Below, piece by piece: positions 25,846 to 36,300 of a stretch of DNA of 64,000 bases. Where the stretch lies: assembly GCF_041261205.1 (NCBI RefSeq), contig NZ_JBGCCH010000028.1:62001-126000 (forward strand), written 5' to 3'. The notes beneath the pieces were generated by a model that saw only the letters and a program-made list of their open reading frames with translations, was not told the origin of the DNA and did no database searches. This DNA comes from Catenulispora sp. MAP5-51 (lineage in GTDB: Bacteria > Actinomycetota > Actinomycetes > Streptomycetales > Catenulisporaceae). Made by a program: the position numbers and the translations under genes. How positions within the stretch are numbered: the first letter of the stretch is position 1; each line of letters begins with the position of its first letter.

Positions 25846-27332
25846 CCACCTCCGCCGCCGTCGCGGATCAGGCCTCCCCCTCCCCCTTCAGCGAACGCAC
25901 CGCCCGGCGGGCCGTCTGGCTGGTGCTGAGCGCGACCTTCGTCGTCTCCGCCGACATCTCGATCGTCGCCGTCGCCGCCCCGCCGATCCAGCGCGGCCTG
26001 CACGCCAGCTCCGGGGACATCGAACTGACCGTGGCCGCCTACCAGATCGCCTACGCGGCGCTGCTGATCACCGGCGGCCGGCTCGGCGACATCTTCGGCC
26101 GGCGCGCGCTGTTCACGTGGGCGTTCGCAGGGTTCGTCATCACCTCGGCGGCCTGCGGCCTGGCCACCTCCCCGGGCCAGCTGGTGGCCTTCCGGGCCCT
26201 GCAGGGGGTGACCGCCGCGATGCTCTCGCCGCAGGTGATGGCGACCATCCAGATCATGCTGCCGCCGGAGAAGCGGGCCGCCGCGTTCGGCGCCCAGGGC
26301 GCGATGCTCAGCCTGGCCACGGTCATCGGGCCGGTGTTCGCCGGGCTGCTGTACTCCGGGAACATCATGGGCCTGTCCTGGCGGCCGATCTTCCTGGTGA
26401 ACGTGCCGTTCGGGCTGGCCGCGATCTGGCTCGGGCGGCGCTACCTGCCCACGCTGCGCAACCCCGACGCCAAGCGGCTCGACATCACCGGCACCTGCCT
26501 GGTCGTGCTCGCTCTGGCCGCGCTGATGACGCCGTTGTCGCTGGGCGAGCAGTACCACTGGCCGCTGTGGTGCTGGCTGAGCCTGGCCGCCTCGCCGCTG
26601 CTGATCCTGGCGTTCCTGAAGTCGCAGCAGGTCCAGGAGCAACGCGGCGGCTCGCCGCTGCTGCCGCCGGACCTGTGGCGGGACCGGGCGTTCCGCACCG
26701 GGGTCATGCTCTTCCTGCTGGCATTCAGCGGAGTCGTGGCCTTCTTCCTGTACTACTTCACGCTGATCCAGACCGCGTACAACGTCTCCACGCTGTGGGC
26801 CGCGGTCACCACCGTCCCGGTCGGCATCGGCACCATCGCGCTGTCCGCGGCCTCGGGCCGCCTGGTGCGCGCCTGGGGCGGACGCCGCGTCGCCTCGGTC
26901 GGGGCGGTGGTGTGCTGCCTGGGGGCGCTGTCGATGTTCGTGCCGGTGGTGCTGGCCACGGACTCCTCGCTGGCCCTGTGGTCGATTCCCTCGCAGCTGG
27001 TACTGGGATCCGGGATCGGCATGCTGTTCGCGCCGCTGCTGTCGGTGGTGCTGGCCGGGATCCGCAGCACGCACGCCGGCGCCGCCGCCGGGCTGCTGGT
27101 CACGATGCAGATCGCGGGCGGGGCGCTCGGGGTCAGCGCGATGGGGGTGCTGTTCAATTCGCGGCTGCCCGGCGGGTCGACGGACAACGCGACGCACGGG
27201 CAGCTTTCTTCGGCGATGGTCCACGCCATGCTCTACGACCCGTTCTCGTTCCTGGCGGCGCTGCTGATCATTCTGATTCTGCCCAAGTCCATCCGGGCCG
27301 CCGGTCGAGCCGCGGGAGCCGCACATGCCTGA
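25842..27332 (+). CDS. MFS drug/metabolite exporter (DHA2 type)
   Basis: This 496-residue transporter has about 14 hydrophobic segments. Motif A-like GGRLGDIFGRRALF follows helix 2, and GPVFAGLLY and the WRPIFLVNVPFGLAA segment are typical of the DHA2 H+ antiporters. AGGAG lies 8 nt before the ATG. It overlaps the di-iron oxygenase stop (ATGA) and the next start by 8 nt. Sitting inside the operon, it probably exports the product and gives self-protection. Confidence 0.88.
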   Translation: MTTSAAVADQASPSPFSERTARRAVWLVLSATFVVSADISIVAVAAPPIQRGLHASSGDIELTVAAYQIAYAALLITGGRLGDIFGRRALFTWAFAGFVITSAACGLATSPGQLVAFRALQGVTAAMLSPQVMATIQIMLPPEKRAAAFGAQGAMLSLATVIGPVFAGLLYSGNIMGLSWRPIFLVNVPFGLAAIWLGRRYLPTLRNPDAKRLDITGTCLVVLALAALMTPLSLGEQYHWPLWCWLSLAASPLLILAFLKSQQVQEQRGGSPLLPPDLWRDRAFRTGVMLFLLAFSGVVAFFLYYFTLIQTAYNVSTLWAAVTTVPVGIGTIALSAASGRLVRAWGGRRVASVGAVVCCLGALSMFVPVVLATDSSLALWSIPSQLVLGSGIGMLFAPLLSVVLAGIRSTHAGAAAGLLVTMQIAGGALGVSAMGVLFNSRLPGGSTDNATHGQLSSAMVHAMLYDPFSFLAALLIILILPKSIRAAGRAAGAAHA

Positions 27333-29451
27333 GCTGCCTGAGATGCCAGAGATCCCTGAAATGCCTGAAATGCCTAAGCCGCCCGCCGAGCTGCCGCCGG
27401 TCACGCCTGAAGGGCTGCCCACCACGCATCGCGGGTTGCTCGACGCCATCATCGACGGCACCGCTCCCCGCCGCGCAGCCGTCGAAAGGCTCGCCCTCCC
27501 CGGCCTGGACACCTGGTCCCCCGGGCATGCCAGCGCCCTGATCGAGGTCGGTCCCGAGGTCACGTTCGGCGGCGGGTTCGTCTTCGGCGGCTATCTGTCC
27601 TGCCTGGTCGATCTGTACGCCGGGTTCGCGGCGATGACCGTGCTGCCGGACGACCAGGTCTTCCTGACCGTGCAGCTCGACACGACGTTCCACGCGCCGG
27701 TCGCACCCGGCCCCGTGGCCATCGAGGCGACCGTCGCGGAACTCACGTCCCGGCGCGCGGTCGTCACGATCCAGATCAGCCAGCACGGCAAACCCGCCGT
27801 CACGGCCACGGCGACCCAACTGCTCATCAAACCGCAGCCACCCAAAGGAGAGACTGTGGACGCCAACCAGCCCGCCGCCCCCGTCTACGCCGGCACCTAC
27901 GTCGACCGCATCCTGGAGGTCTTCGCCGAGCACCCCGAGCGGGAGGCCTTCGTCCACGGCGAGCGGCGCGTCTCCTACGACGAGGCCCGGCGCGCGGTCC
28001 ACCGGCTCGCCGCCGCGCTGCGGCTGCGCGGGCTGGGCAAGGGCCAGACCGTGGCGCTGTTCGTCGGCAGCCGTCCGGAGTCGGTGCTGATCCAGCTGGC
28101 GGTGCACCTGGCCGGCTGCCGCCTGGTGTTCGTCGCGCCCGAACCGGCCGTCCCGGAGCAGGGTGCGTTCCTGGCGCGTGCCGAGGCCGACGCGCTGGTC
28201 ATCGATCCGGGCATCGAGCGCGCTGTGCAACTCGCGAGTCTGCACGGGCCGCGCGTGGTCCTCACAGCCGGTCCGGGAGGTTCAGACACAGATCCAGCCC
28301 TCGGCGAGGACCTGCTCGCCCTGGCCGACGCCCAGCCCGACGAGCCGCTGACGGACCCGGCGCAGCAGACCGACATCTCCACCATCTTCTACACCGGCGG
28401 CACCACCGGCCGGCCCAAACTGGTGCTGCACAAGCACAGCTACTACTTCGCGCTGATCCCGGCCAGCGAGCGCCGCAAGGCCGAACTCCCCATCCCGCAC
28501 CGCTTCCTGATCTGCACCCCGGCCAGCCACACCAGCGGCCACATCGCGGCGATCCTGACCATGCTGGCCGGCGGCACCGTGCTGCTGATGGACGCCTTCG
28601 ACGCCGGCGAGGCCGTCGCGATCATGCAGCGCGAGCACGCCACCAGCCTGGGTGTCGTCCCGCCGATGCTGGGCGAGATCCTGGACCACCCGACCTGCCC
28701 GGCCGACGGCTTCCCGGACCTGGTCCGCATCCACTACGGCGGCGCGCCCACGACGCCGGCCAGGATCCGCCAGGCCCTGGAACGCTTCGGCCCGGTCCTG
28801 CGCCAGGCCTACGGCCTCACCGAGATCCCGGTGATCGCCTTCCTCGAACCGGCCGACCACGACCCCGCCGTCCCCGGCCGCCTCGGCTCCTGCGGCAAGC
28901 CGCTGCCGTTCCTGGCCGACCGCGCGGAGATCTCCCTGCGCGACGAGAAGGGCGAGGAGGTGGCGCGAGGCGAGATCGGCGAGGTCTGCGTCCAGGGCCC
29001 GCTGGTCATGGCCGAGTACCTGGGCGACCCCGAACTCACCGCGCAGGCCCTGGCCGACGGCTGGCTGCACACCGGCGACCTCGGCTTCTTCGACGGCGAG
29101 GGCTACCTGCACCTGGTGGACCGGCTCAAGGACGTCATCGTCACCGGGCAGACCTCTGACAACGTCTTCTCGGTCCTGCTGGAGGACGTGCTGACCAAGG
29201 CCCCAGGCGTCCTCGGCGCGGCCGTGGTCGGGCTGCCGGACGAGGCCTGGGGCGAGGCCGTCCACGTCGCCTGCGTCGTGGACGGCAAGACCCCGGTCGA
29301 CCCGGCCGACCTGCGCAAGCGCGCGGTGGAGGAACTCGGGCCGCTGTACGAGCCGAAGTCGATCGCCTTCGTCGACGCGCTGCCGTGGACGGCGATCGGG
29401 AAGATCGACAAGAAGGCGGTGCGGGAGATGTTGGCGCGGGGGCAGGGCTGA
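27325..29451 (+). CDS. Hotdog thioesterase fused to AMP-dependent ligase
   Basis: This 708-residue two-domain protein ends the operon. Residues 1-20 are a PEMPE-type repeat. Residues 35-172 are a PaaI/hotdog thioesterase fold (FGGGFVFGGYLSCLVDLYAGFAAM, then LTVQLDTTFHAPVAPGP). Residues 185-708 are a complete adenylate-forming enzyme (FYTGGTTGRPKLVLHKHS, YGLTEIP, WLHTGDLGFFDGEGYLHLVDRLKDVI, terminal IGKIDKKA). Fusion of an acyl-activating and a hydrolytic domain is unusual. A strong internal ribosome site with an in-frame GTG at 27856 could also produce the ligase alone, so both a fusion and a free 531-residue ligase may be made. Confidence 0.8.
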   Translation: MPELPEMPEIPEMPEMPKPPAELPPVTPEGLPTTHRGLLDAIIDGTAPRRAAVERLALPGLDTWSPGHASALIEVGPEVTFGGGFVFGGYLSCLVDLYAGFAAMTVLPDDQVFLTVQLDTTFHAPVAPGPVAIEATVAELTSRRAVVTIQISQHGKPAVTATATQLLIKPQPPKGETVDANQPAAPVYAGTYVDRILEVFAEHPEREAFVHGERRVSYDEARRAVHRLAAALRLRGLGKGQTVALFVGSRPESVLIQLAVHLAGCRLVFVAPEPAVPEQGAFLARAEADALVIDPGIERAVQLASLHGPRVVLTAGPGGSDTDPALGEDLLALADAQPDEPLTDPAQQTDISTIFYTGGTTGRPKLVLHKHSYYFALIPASERRKAELPIPHRFLICTPASHTSGHIAAILTMLAGGTVLLMDAFDAGEAVAIMQREHATSLGVVPPMLGEILDHPTCPADGFPDLVRIHYGGAPTTPARIRQALERFGPVLRQAYGLTEIPVIAFLEPADHDPAVPGRLGSCGKPLPFLADRAEISLRDEKGEEVARGEIGEVCVQGPLVMAEYLGDPELTAQALADGWLHTGDLGFFDGEGYLHLVDRLKDVIVTGQTSDNVFSVLLEDVLTKAPGVLGAAVVGLPDEAWGEAVHVACVVDGKTPVDPADLRKRAVEELGPLYEPKSIAFVDALPWTAIGKIDKKAVREMLARGQG
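27844..27858 (+). promoter_or_regulatory. Internal ribosome-binding site and GTG start for a free ligase
   Basis: AAAGGAG is followed after 5 nt by GTG at 27856, in frame with the larger gene and exactly at the linker between its hotdog and ligase domains. It is the best Shine-Dalgarno in the vicinity. It suggests an ancestral gene junction whose stop was lost, or dual products. Confidence 0.6.
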
Positions 29452-29468
29452 GCCGGCCGGGACCGGCT
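29451..29468. terminator. Short bidirectional hairpin between convergent genes
   Basis: AGCCGG and CCGGCT pair around a 6-nt loop in the gap between the ligase stop (29451) and the stop of the convergent surface-protein gene (29467). Confidence 0.4.
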
Positions 29469-31007
29469 AGTCCTCCCGACCCTGCGTCCACAGAACCAGG
29501 TCCTTGACGATCTGCTCGTCGACGGCGCCCGGGCCGCCGAACACCGAGATATGCCCGGCGTCGCCGTACACCTCTTCGACCTCGTCGCGCAGATCGGACA
29601 TGAGCCAGGGCGAACCGTCGGCCAGGCGCGGGTCCGCCAAGACCAGGGGCTGGCCGGCGTTGGCCATGAAGGCGCCGCCGGTGAGGGCGTCCGGGAAGCT
29701 GGTGCCGCTGGCCACGCCCATCTGCTTGGGCGCGTAGTTGGCGTTGATGGCGTCGAAGACCAGATGCGAGGTCGCGTAGCGGTCCGCGCCGTGCAGGTCG
29801 GTGAGGGGGATGTGCGCCAGGTTCGCGTCCGCCCGCACTGCGGTCGCGGCCGGGCCGCCGACCGCGGTGACGGACTTGTGCCCGGCTACGAGCGCCGCTG
29901 TCTGCGGGTCGAGGACCGGACCGTTCGACAGGACGATCGCAGTGTGTTCCTTCGCCGCGAGCGGACCGGCGGTCAGCGCGTCGGGGAAGCTCGCGCCGTC
30001 GGCCACGACGATGTCCGCCGCCGACCCGATGTGGGCGGCGATGCGGCGGGCGGTGTCGAAGCGGTCGACGCCGCCGATGCGCTCGACGTGCACCGTGGAC
30101 GGCAGCTGCGCGAGTACCGCGTCGGAGACCGCGGACGTGCCGCCGAGGACGTAGACCGTCTTGCCTCCGCCGGCCAGCACGCGGTTGATCTCGGCGAGGG
30201 TGGCGGCGTCGAGCTTGTGCGGGTCTGTCAGCAACAGCGGACCATGGACGTGCGCGGCGAGCGGGACTCCGGCCAGCGCGTCCGGGAAACCCAGTCCGCT
30301 GGCCAGGACCACGGCGCCGGCGGACCCGGCGGACCACTGCGCCTGCGAGACGGCGACGGCCGTGGAGTAGCGGTCGGAGCCGGCGATGCGGTGGACGGTG
30401 ACGACGGGCTGTGCCGGCGGGACGGCGGGCGGCGGCACGGTGACGGAGACGTCCGCGTGCGCGGTGCCTGCTGGTGGGCATAGCTCGCGCTGACGCCGTC
30501 GACGACCGAGTCGGAGGTCCCGGTGAGGTGGATCGCTCCGACCTGGCAGCATCGGCCTCCGTCCTGATGCAGAACGATCCGCTGCGAGTCCACGACGTGG
30601 ATCTCGTCGCCGCCCAGCGGCTGGCCGTAGGGCATGGCCAGCGCGCCGTCGATCTCCACATCGTGCTGACCGGTGACGGTGACCCAGGAAGACCAGCCTC
30701 CGCTCTTGATGGTGATCGGCAGACCGGGAGTCCCGGAGCGGGTGACGTCCACCGCGCCGATCTTCTGCCCCCAGATGACGACCGTCCCGCCGGGCACCAG
30801 GAGCGAGGACGCCATGGCGGCGTGCACGCTGCACAGCGGCGCCGTCTGCGCCAAGCCGGAGTTGCCGTCGTTGCAGGCCGCGGTGTCGGCATCGACATAC
30901 AGAGTCGCGGGAGCGTCATCGGCACGCGCGGCCGGGACCGCGAGGATCGCGCCGCCGAACGTGGACAGGACGGCCGCCGCAGCCAGGCCTACGTGCCGAT
31001 TCCGCAT
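29467..31007 (-). pseudogene. Secreted cell-wall-binding-repeat protein, split by a frameshift
   Basis: The 5' part starts at the ATG at 31007 (GGGGGA upstream) with a signal peptide ending PAARA and a parallel beta-helix-like domain (ATLYVDADTAACNDGNSGL, then GTPGLPITIKSGG). The 3' part carries three repeats of the cell-wall-binding type 2 kind (RIAGSDRYSTAVAVS, ERIGGVDRFDTARRIA, LHGADRYATSHLVFD, each followed by FPDAL). The two parts are in different frames; the join falls at 30471-30479, where one missing base in the run coding HQQ-GTAHAD breaks the frame. Both halves are otherwise intact, so this is a recent mutation, a sequencing error, or, less likely, -1 frameshifting. It would be an exported surface protein. 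Confidence 0.75.
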
Positions 31008-31076
31008 AGTGGATCCCCCCGAGTCGGGCCGCAAAAGTGGTTGATCATATCGGGCCCGACCCGGGTTGTCTCCGTG

Positions 31077-32801
31077 CTAGCCGAACGTGAACGAGTAGGC
31101 GCTCAACCCCGGCGACAGCGTGATCGTCACAGTGCTGCGTTCCGAGTCGCTTCGATCCACGACGGTGTAAATGTCCGGGGCGCCGGACACCGGATAGCTC
31201 GTGCTCTTCCCGTCGACCGTGGCGGTGATCGTGCCGGTGCCACCGATGTCGAGGTAGACCTTTGCGGCGTTGAAGTTCAGGCGGATGCCGGCGTTCTGGC
31301 CGGATGTCAGGGACTGCGCGGCCACGGTCCAGGTGCCGGTCAGGGCGAAGGCGTCGTCGGGGAGGTCGGCCGGGTAGGCGTAGGTCTGCGTTCCGGATTG
31401 GAAGGTGCCGGACTTGCCCGGTGCGAAGTTGTTCGCACGCTCGGCGCCCAGGTAGGTCTCGGGGGTCTGGCTCTGGTCCGTGGGGGTCGTGTCCGGGACG
31501 TCGGTGGCCGGCGGGAGGGCGAGGCCGGCGGGATGCGCGGCGGTGAGAAGCTTGCGGATCAGCGATTCGGTGTTCGAGTAGGCGCCCTCGCCGATCGAGG
31601 CGAAGCGGACCTCGCCGGTGGAGTCGATGAGGTAGTCGGCGGGCCAGGATTCGTTGCCGAAGGCGTTCCAGGTCGTGTACTTGCTGTCCAGGGCGACCGG
31701 ATACGTGATGCCCAGGCGCTTCGCACCGGCCGCGACGTCGCCGGGGTCGGCCTCGAAGGTGTACTCGGGGGTCTGCACGCCGATCACCACCAGGCCGTCG
31801 GCGGCGTAGTCGGTGTACCAGGCCTGCACATGCTTGATGGCGCGCTGGCAGTTGATGCACGAGTAGGCCCAGAAGTCGACCAGGACCACCTTGCCCTGCA
31901 GCTCGGCCGGGGTGAGCGCGGTGTTTCCCCGCGTGTTGAACCACTGCTGGATGCCGGTGATCGCCGGCGCCTTGCCGCAGTCGCCCAACGTGCTCATCTC
32001 CGACTGCGCACACTTCGCGAGGGCCTGGGGCCCGGCCGGGGCCAGCGCGTGTGAGGCCCCTGACTTGTCCAGCGCGGCGTTCAGGTTCGAGGTGTAGTCG
32101 GGCACGGCGCGCTGCAAGGCGTCGGTGACGTTGAACGTCAGCGCCACAGCCAGCGCGATGACGACGACGCCCGCCGTGATGCGCACCCCCCGCTGCCGGT
32201 TGCGGAAAGCCCGAACCCGCTCGGCCACCCGCCGCCCGGCCAGCGCGAAGGCCAGCAGCGGAATCGCGGTGCCGACCGCGAACGCGACGGTGAGCGCGAC
32301 CGTCCCGACCCCGATCCGGCCCGAGGCACCGGCGACGGTGATGGCCGCCAGCACCGGCCCCGCGCAGGGCACGTACACGGCTCCGAGCGCCAGCCCGAGC
32401 ACGAAGCCGCCGTGCTCGTCGGTGACACGACGCTGCGGGATGCGCGAGAACGGCCGCTCCAGCAGGTCCTCCACACGCTGGTTCATCATGGCGATGCCCA
32501 GCAGCACCAACACGACCAGACCGGCCCACCGGATGATGTCCTTGGGCAGCGGCAGGGCGCTCAGCACCAGGGTGCCCAGGAGCGTGAAGACGCTGAAGCT
32601 CAGGACGAGCCCGGCCACGATGAGATACGGACGCCGACTGCCGCGCCGCGGCGAAGGCGATTCCGCCTCCCCCGCACGACCGGCGGCACCGCCGGTGAAG
32701 AACAAAACGGGCAACATCGGCAGAACGCATGGCGAGATGCCGGTGATGAGGCCGCCGACAAGCCCGATCAGAACCAGAGTGAGCACGCCATCATCGTGCA
32801 T
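31077..32801 (-). CDS. dipZ: DipZ-type CcdA-thioredoxin fusion
   Basis: This 574-residue membrane protein moves reducing power across the membrane to extracytoplasmic thiols. Residues 1-215 are the CcdA module with the redox cysteines in GISPCVLPMLP and YVPCAGPVL. After a transmembrane anchor, residues about 300-430 form a TlpA-like thioredoxin domain with the SCINC active site in FWAYSCINCQRAIKHV. The last 130 residues are the beta-sandwich (carbohydrate-binding-like) domain typical of actinobacterial DipZ. The ATG at 32801 lacks a strong ribosome site; the N-terminus begins directly with the first membrane helix, as in homologues. Confidence 0.9.
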   Translation of the reverse strand: MHDDGVLTLVLIGLVGGLITGISPCVLPMLPVLFFTGGAAGRAGEAESPSPRRGSRRPYLIVAGLVLSFSVFTLLGTLVLSALPLPKDIIRWAGLVVLVLLGIAMMNQRVEDLLERPFSRIPQRRVTDEHGGFVLGLALGAVYVPCAGPVLAAITVAGASGRIGVGTVALTVAFAVGTAIPLLAFALAGRRVAERVRAFRNRQRGVRITAGVVVIALAVALTFNVTDALQRAVPDYTSNLNAALDKSGASHALAPAGPQALAKCAQSEMSTLGDCGKAPAITGIQQWFNTRGNTALTPAELQGKVVLVDFWAYSCINCQRAIKHVQAWYTDYAADGLVVIGVQTPEYTFEADPGDVAAGAKRLGITYPVALDSKYTTWNAFGNESWPADYLIDSTGEVRFASIGEGAYSNTESLIRKLLTAAHPAGLALPPATDVPDTTPTDQSQTPETYLGAERANNFAPGKSGTFQSGTQTYAYPADLPDDAFALTGTWTVAAQSLTSGQNAGIRLNFNAAKVYLDIGGTGTITATVDGKSTSYPVSGAPDIYTVVDRSDSERSTVTITLSPGLSAYSFTFG

Positions 32802-32875
32802 GGGAAAACTGAGGTCCGCCTGACCAGTCGGGCTCCGTCACCGATCCGTAAGAAGGCCTGAGCGACCGGTGAACA

Positions 32876-33217
32876 TCACTTCCGAGACGTCGGCGCCGGC
32901 CGGTCGTCGGAAACCGGCCGACCGGACATGATGCGGCCCAACCCGCCGGTGAGCAGTTCCCGGCGCGAGGGCAGTTCCCGGTAGAACAACCAGGGATCGA
33001 GCCCGATCCTTCTGGCCTGCTTCCAGAACCGGCGGTGCTCCCGCGCCGCGTACACCGCTCCGCCGACTGCGACGACCCCGAGGGCGAGTACCAGCAACCA
33101 CGGCGCACCGATCGCGGCGGTCACGGCACACACCAGCACCGTGACCGTCAGAACCGCGACCATCTGATGCAGGAACGCCACCTCGCGACGTGCGCTTCGC
33201 AGAAGCTTGATATCCAC
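32876..33217 (-). CDS. Small two-helix membrane protein, unknown
   Basis: This 113-residue protein has two adjacent hydrophobic helices (MVAVLTVTVLVCAVTAAIG and WLLVLALGVVAVGGAVYAA) followed by a basic cytoplasmic tail with RRIGLDPWLFYRELPSRRE. GAGGGG lies upstream of the GTG start. It lies 74 bp upstream of dipZ on the same strand and may be co-transcribed. No family is recognised. Confidence 0.6.
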   Translation of the reverse strand: MDIKLLRSARREVAFLHQMVAVLTVTVLVCAVTAAIGAPWLLVLALGVVAVGGAVYAAREHRRFWKQARRIGLDPWLFYRELPSRRELLTGGLGRIMSGRPVSDDRPAPTSRK

Positions 33218-33283
33218 TTCGCCCCTCCCCCGTGAACGCTTGCGCTTCAGTGTGGGCGCAGGCGACGACTCTCACAAGACAGC

Positions 33284-33320
33284 GCGTACGGCTCCCCGGA
33301 CCATCCGGCGAGCCGCACGC
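33284..33320 (-). terminator. Possible hairpin terminator after the GH3 gene
   Basis: GCGTACGGCTC and GAGCCGCACGC pair with one two-base mismatch around a 15-nt loop that itself contains CCGG/CCGG. It begins 29 bp past the GH3 stop. Confidence 0.4.
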
Positions 33321-33348
33321 ACCTGCCCTCCTCAGACCGACAAGAGCA

Positions 33349-36300
33349 TCAGTCCATGGCGTTCGCCGTGACCGTCGCCGGGTTGTTCAGGTTCCCGGTC
33401 AGCGGCAGGCTTCGCGAGCCGTCTCCGACCAGGATCTGGTACGTGCCGGCCGACGCGATCCAGTTGCTCGACGTCGTGTCCCAGTGCGCCAGATCGTGGG
33501 CCGACACCGTGAACGTCGCGGTGCCCGATGCGCCGGGGTTCAGCGTGATCCGCTGGAATCCCTTCAGCTGGTGCGGCGGCTCGCCGGCCGATGCCGGGTC
33601 GCCGACGTACAGCTGCGCCACCTCCGTCCCGGCGCGGCTTCCGGTGTTCGTGACCGTCGCGGTCACCGTTGCCTGGCCGTTGTTCAGCGCCCCGATCTGC
33701 AGGTTGCTGAAGGAGAAGGTCGTGTACGACAGCCCGAAGCCGAACGGGAACAGCGGCGCGACGTTGTTCTGGTCGTACCACCGGTACCCGACGTCGAGTC
33801 CCTCGGAGTACTGCACCGTCCCGTTGACGCCCGGCCACTGCGCCGTCGTGCTGGCCGGTACCTGGGTCAGCGAGGTCGGGAAGGTGATCGGCAGGTGCCC
33901 GGAGGGGTTCACGTCGCCGAACAGCAGCGCCGCGATCGCCTGGCCGAACTCCTGCCCCTGGTAGAACGTCTCGAAGACGCCCGCCACCTGGTTCAGCCAG
34001 GGCATCATGATCGCCGAGTTGTCGCTGAGCACGACGATCGTGTGCGGGTTGGCCGCGGCGACCGCCGAGATCAGGGCGTCCTGGTTGTTCGGCAGGTTCA
34101 GCGTGGTGGTGTCGGACTCCTCGTGGCCGTAGTTGTCGTCGGCGAACACGATCGCCACGTTCGAGGACTGCGCGAGCGCGACCGCCGAGGCCTGGTTGGT
34201 GCCGTCGTCGTAGGCGACCTTGACGTTCGTCCCGGCCGTCCGCTGCTGGATCCCGTACAGCGGGTTGTAGGTGCCCGTGCTGGTCGCGCTCCCGCTGCCG
34301 CCGCCCCCGGTGATCACACCGGCGCCGGCGTTGGTGCCGATGACCGCCACCGACTCGCTGCCCTTCGGGTCCAGCGGCAGGACGCCGTTGTTCTTCAGCA
34401 GCACCGAGCCTTCCTCGTCGCCCTGCAACGCCACCGCGCGGTGCGCCGGGGTGGCGACGATGGCGGTCGTCGAACCGGTCGGCGCCTTGTCGAACATGCC
34501 GAAGCGGAACATCTGCGTCAGCACCCGGGACACCATGGTGTCGAACGTGGCCTGCGTGACCTGGCCGGCGGCGACCGCCTGCTCCAGCGAGGCGGCGAAG
34601 AAGCCGCCGAAGGGCATCTCGACCGTCTCCCCGGCGTTGGCCGACGGCACGGTGGAGTGGATCCCGCCCCAGTCCGAGGTGATGAAGCCCTGGAACCCGG
34701 CCTGCTGGTACATCGGGATGTTCTCCACGGCGGGGTTCTGGCAGGAGTAGTTGCCGTTCACCATGCTGTACCCGCACATCAGCGCCGCCGCGCCGCCCTT
34801 CTCGATGGCGGTCTGGAAGCCCGGCAGGTACATCTCCTGCAGCGTGCGGGTGTCGATGATCTCGTTGCCGGGCGCCGAGGGCTGCTCGATGTTGTACGCG
34901 GCCGCGTGCTTGACCTCGGCCATCACACCCTGGCTCTGCATGCCCTGCACGTCCGCGCTGACGATCTCGCCGGTCAGGTACGGGTCCTCGCCGAACGTCT
35001 CGTAGGACCGGCCCCAGCGCGGGTCGCGCACCAGGTTGATCGTCGGGCCGAGCGAGACGTTCACGCCCTTGCCGGCGAACTCCTGGCCGACGGCCGCGCC
35101 GAAGTCGTGCTCGTAGGACGGGTCGAAGGTGGCCGCGTTGGTCTCCCCGTCAGGGAACTGCGTCACCCCGCCGAGCCCGTCGCCGACCCCGCTGGGCCCG
35201 TCCTCCAGGTTGACGCTCGGGATGCACAGCGCGGGCTGCGCAGCGATCTGCCCGATGTAGACGCTCGACCCGTCGCCGTAGAGCATCGCGTCCTTCTGGT
35301 CCTGCGACATCGCCCCCATGAGCTGCGCGACGCGGGTCGAGACGGCCACGTTCGGCTCGTTGAGCCAGGGGCAGTCGCCCGGCGCGGGCTGCGGCGGGGG
35401 CGGGGGGATGGTGACGGTCTGGTTCCCGACGGTGTAGACCGAGAACTCCCACAGGGAGACGCCGTACCCGGTGGCGCGCGCCGTGGAGTACATCCGGATG
35501 TACCGGCCGGTGCCCGACACGTTCAGCGTCTGCGTCCCGCCGGTCCCGGTGGTCGTGGTGTAGATCGTCGACCAGTTCGCGTTGTCGTTCGAGACCTGGA
35601 TCTGGAACCCGGTGGCGTAGGCGTTCTCCCACTGGAGTACCACCTGGCACACCGGCAGGCTCCCCCCGAGGTCCACGTCGATCCACTGCGGGTCCGCCGA
35701 AGCGCTGGACCAGCGGGTCAGGGTGCTGCCGTCGGTGGCGTAGAAGGGGTCGTACGCCGGGTTGGCGTCCTGGATCGACGAGGCGGTGGCCGGGTGCCCG
35801 AGCGCGGCGTTGGCGGTGCCGCAGGTCCCGTTCCCGCCGCCGGTGCTGCTCGGCGCTGAGCTGGGCGAGCTGGGCGAGCTCGGCGAAGTGGGGACTCCCC
35901 CACTTCCGCCGGTGAAGACCCCGAACTCCCACAGCGAGTAGCCGTACTGCGTGGCGCGCGCCGTGCCGTACATCCGGATGTACCTGCCGGTGCCGGAGAC
36001 GTTCAGCGTCTGGTTCCCGCCGGTCCCGGTGGTGGTCGAGTAGATCGTGGTCCAGGTCGCGTTGTCGGTCGAGACCTGGATCTGGAACGCGGTGGCGTAC
36101 GCGGTCTCCCAGTTCAGCGCGACCTGGCAGATGGTCAGCGCCGAGCCGAGGTCCACATCGAGCCACTGCGGGTCGCTGAACGCGCTGGACCAGCGGGTCC
36201 CGGTGTTGCCGTCGACCGCGGCGGCGGCCGGGGTCCCGCCGTTCTCCGTCGAGGAGGCGGTGGCGGGCTGGTTCAGCGCCGCGTCCTGTGTGCCGCAGGT

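Noticed and set aside
31023..31060. GTCGGGCC/GGCCCGAC inverted repeat upstream of the frameshifted surface-protein gene
   Set aside because: The 22-nt loop makes a terminator unlikely; it could be an operator but there is no supporting evidence.
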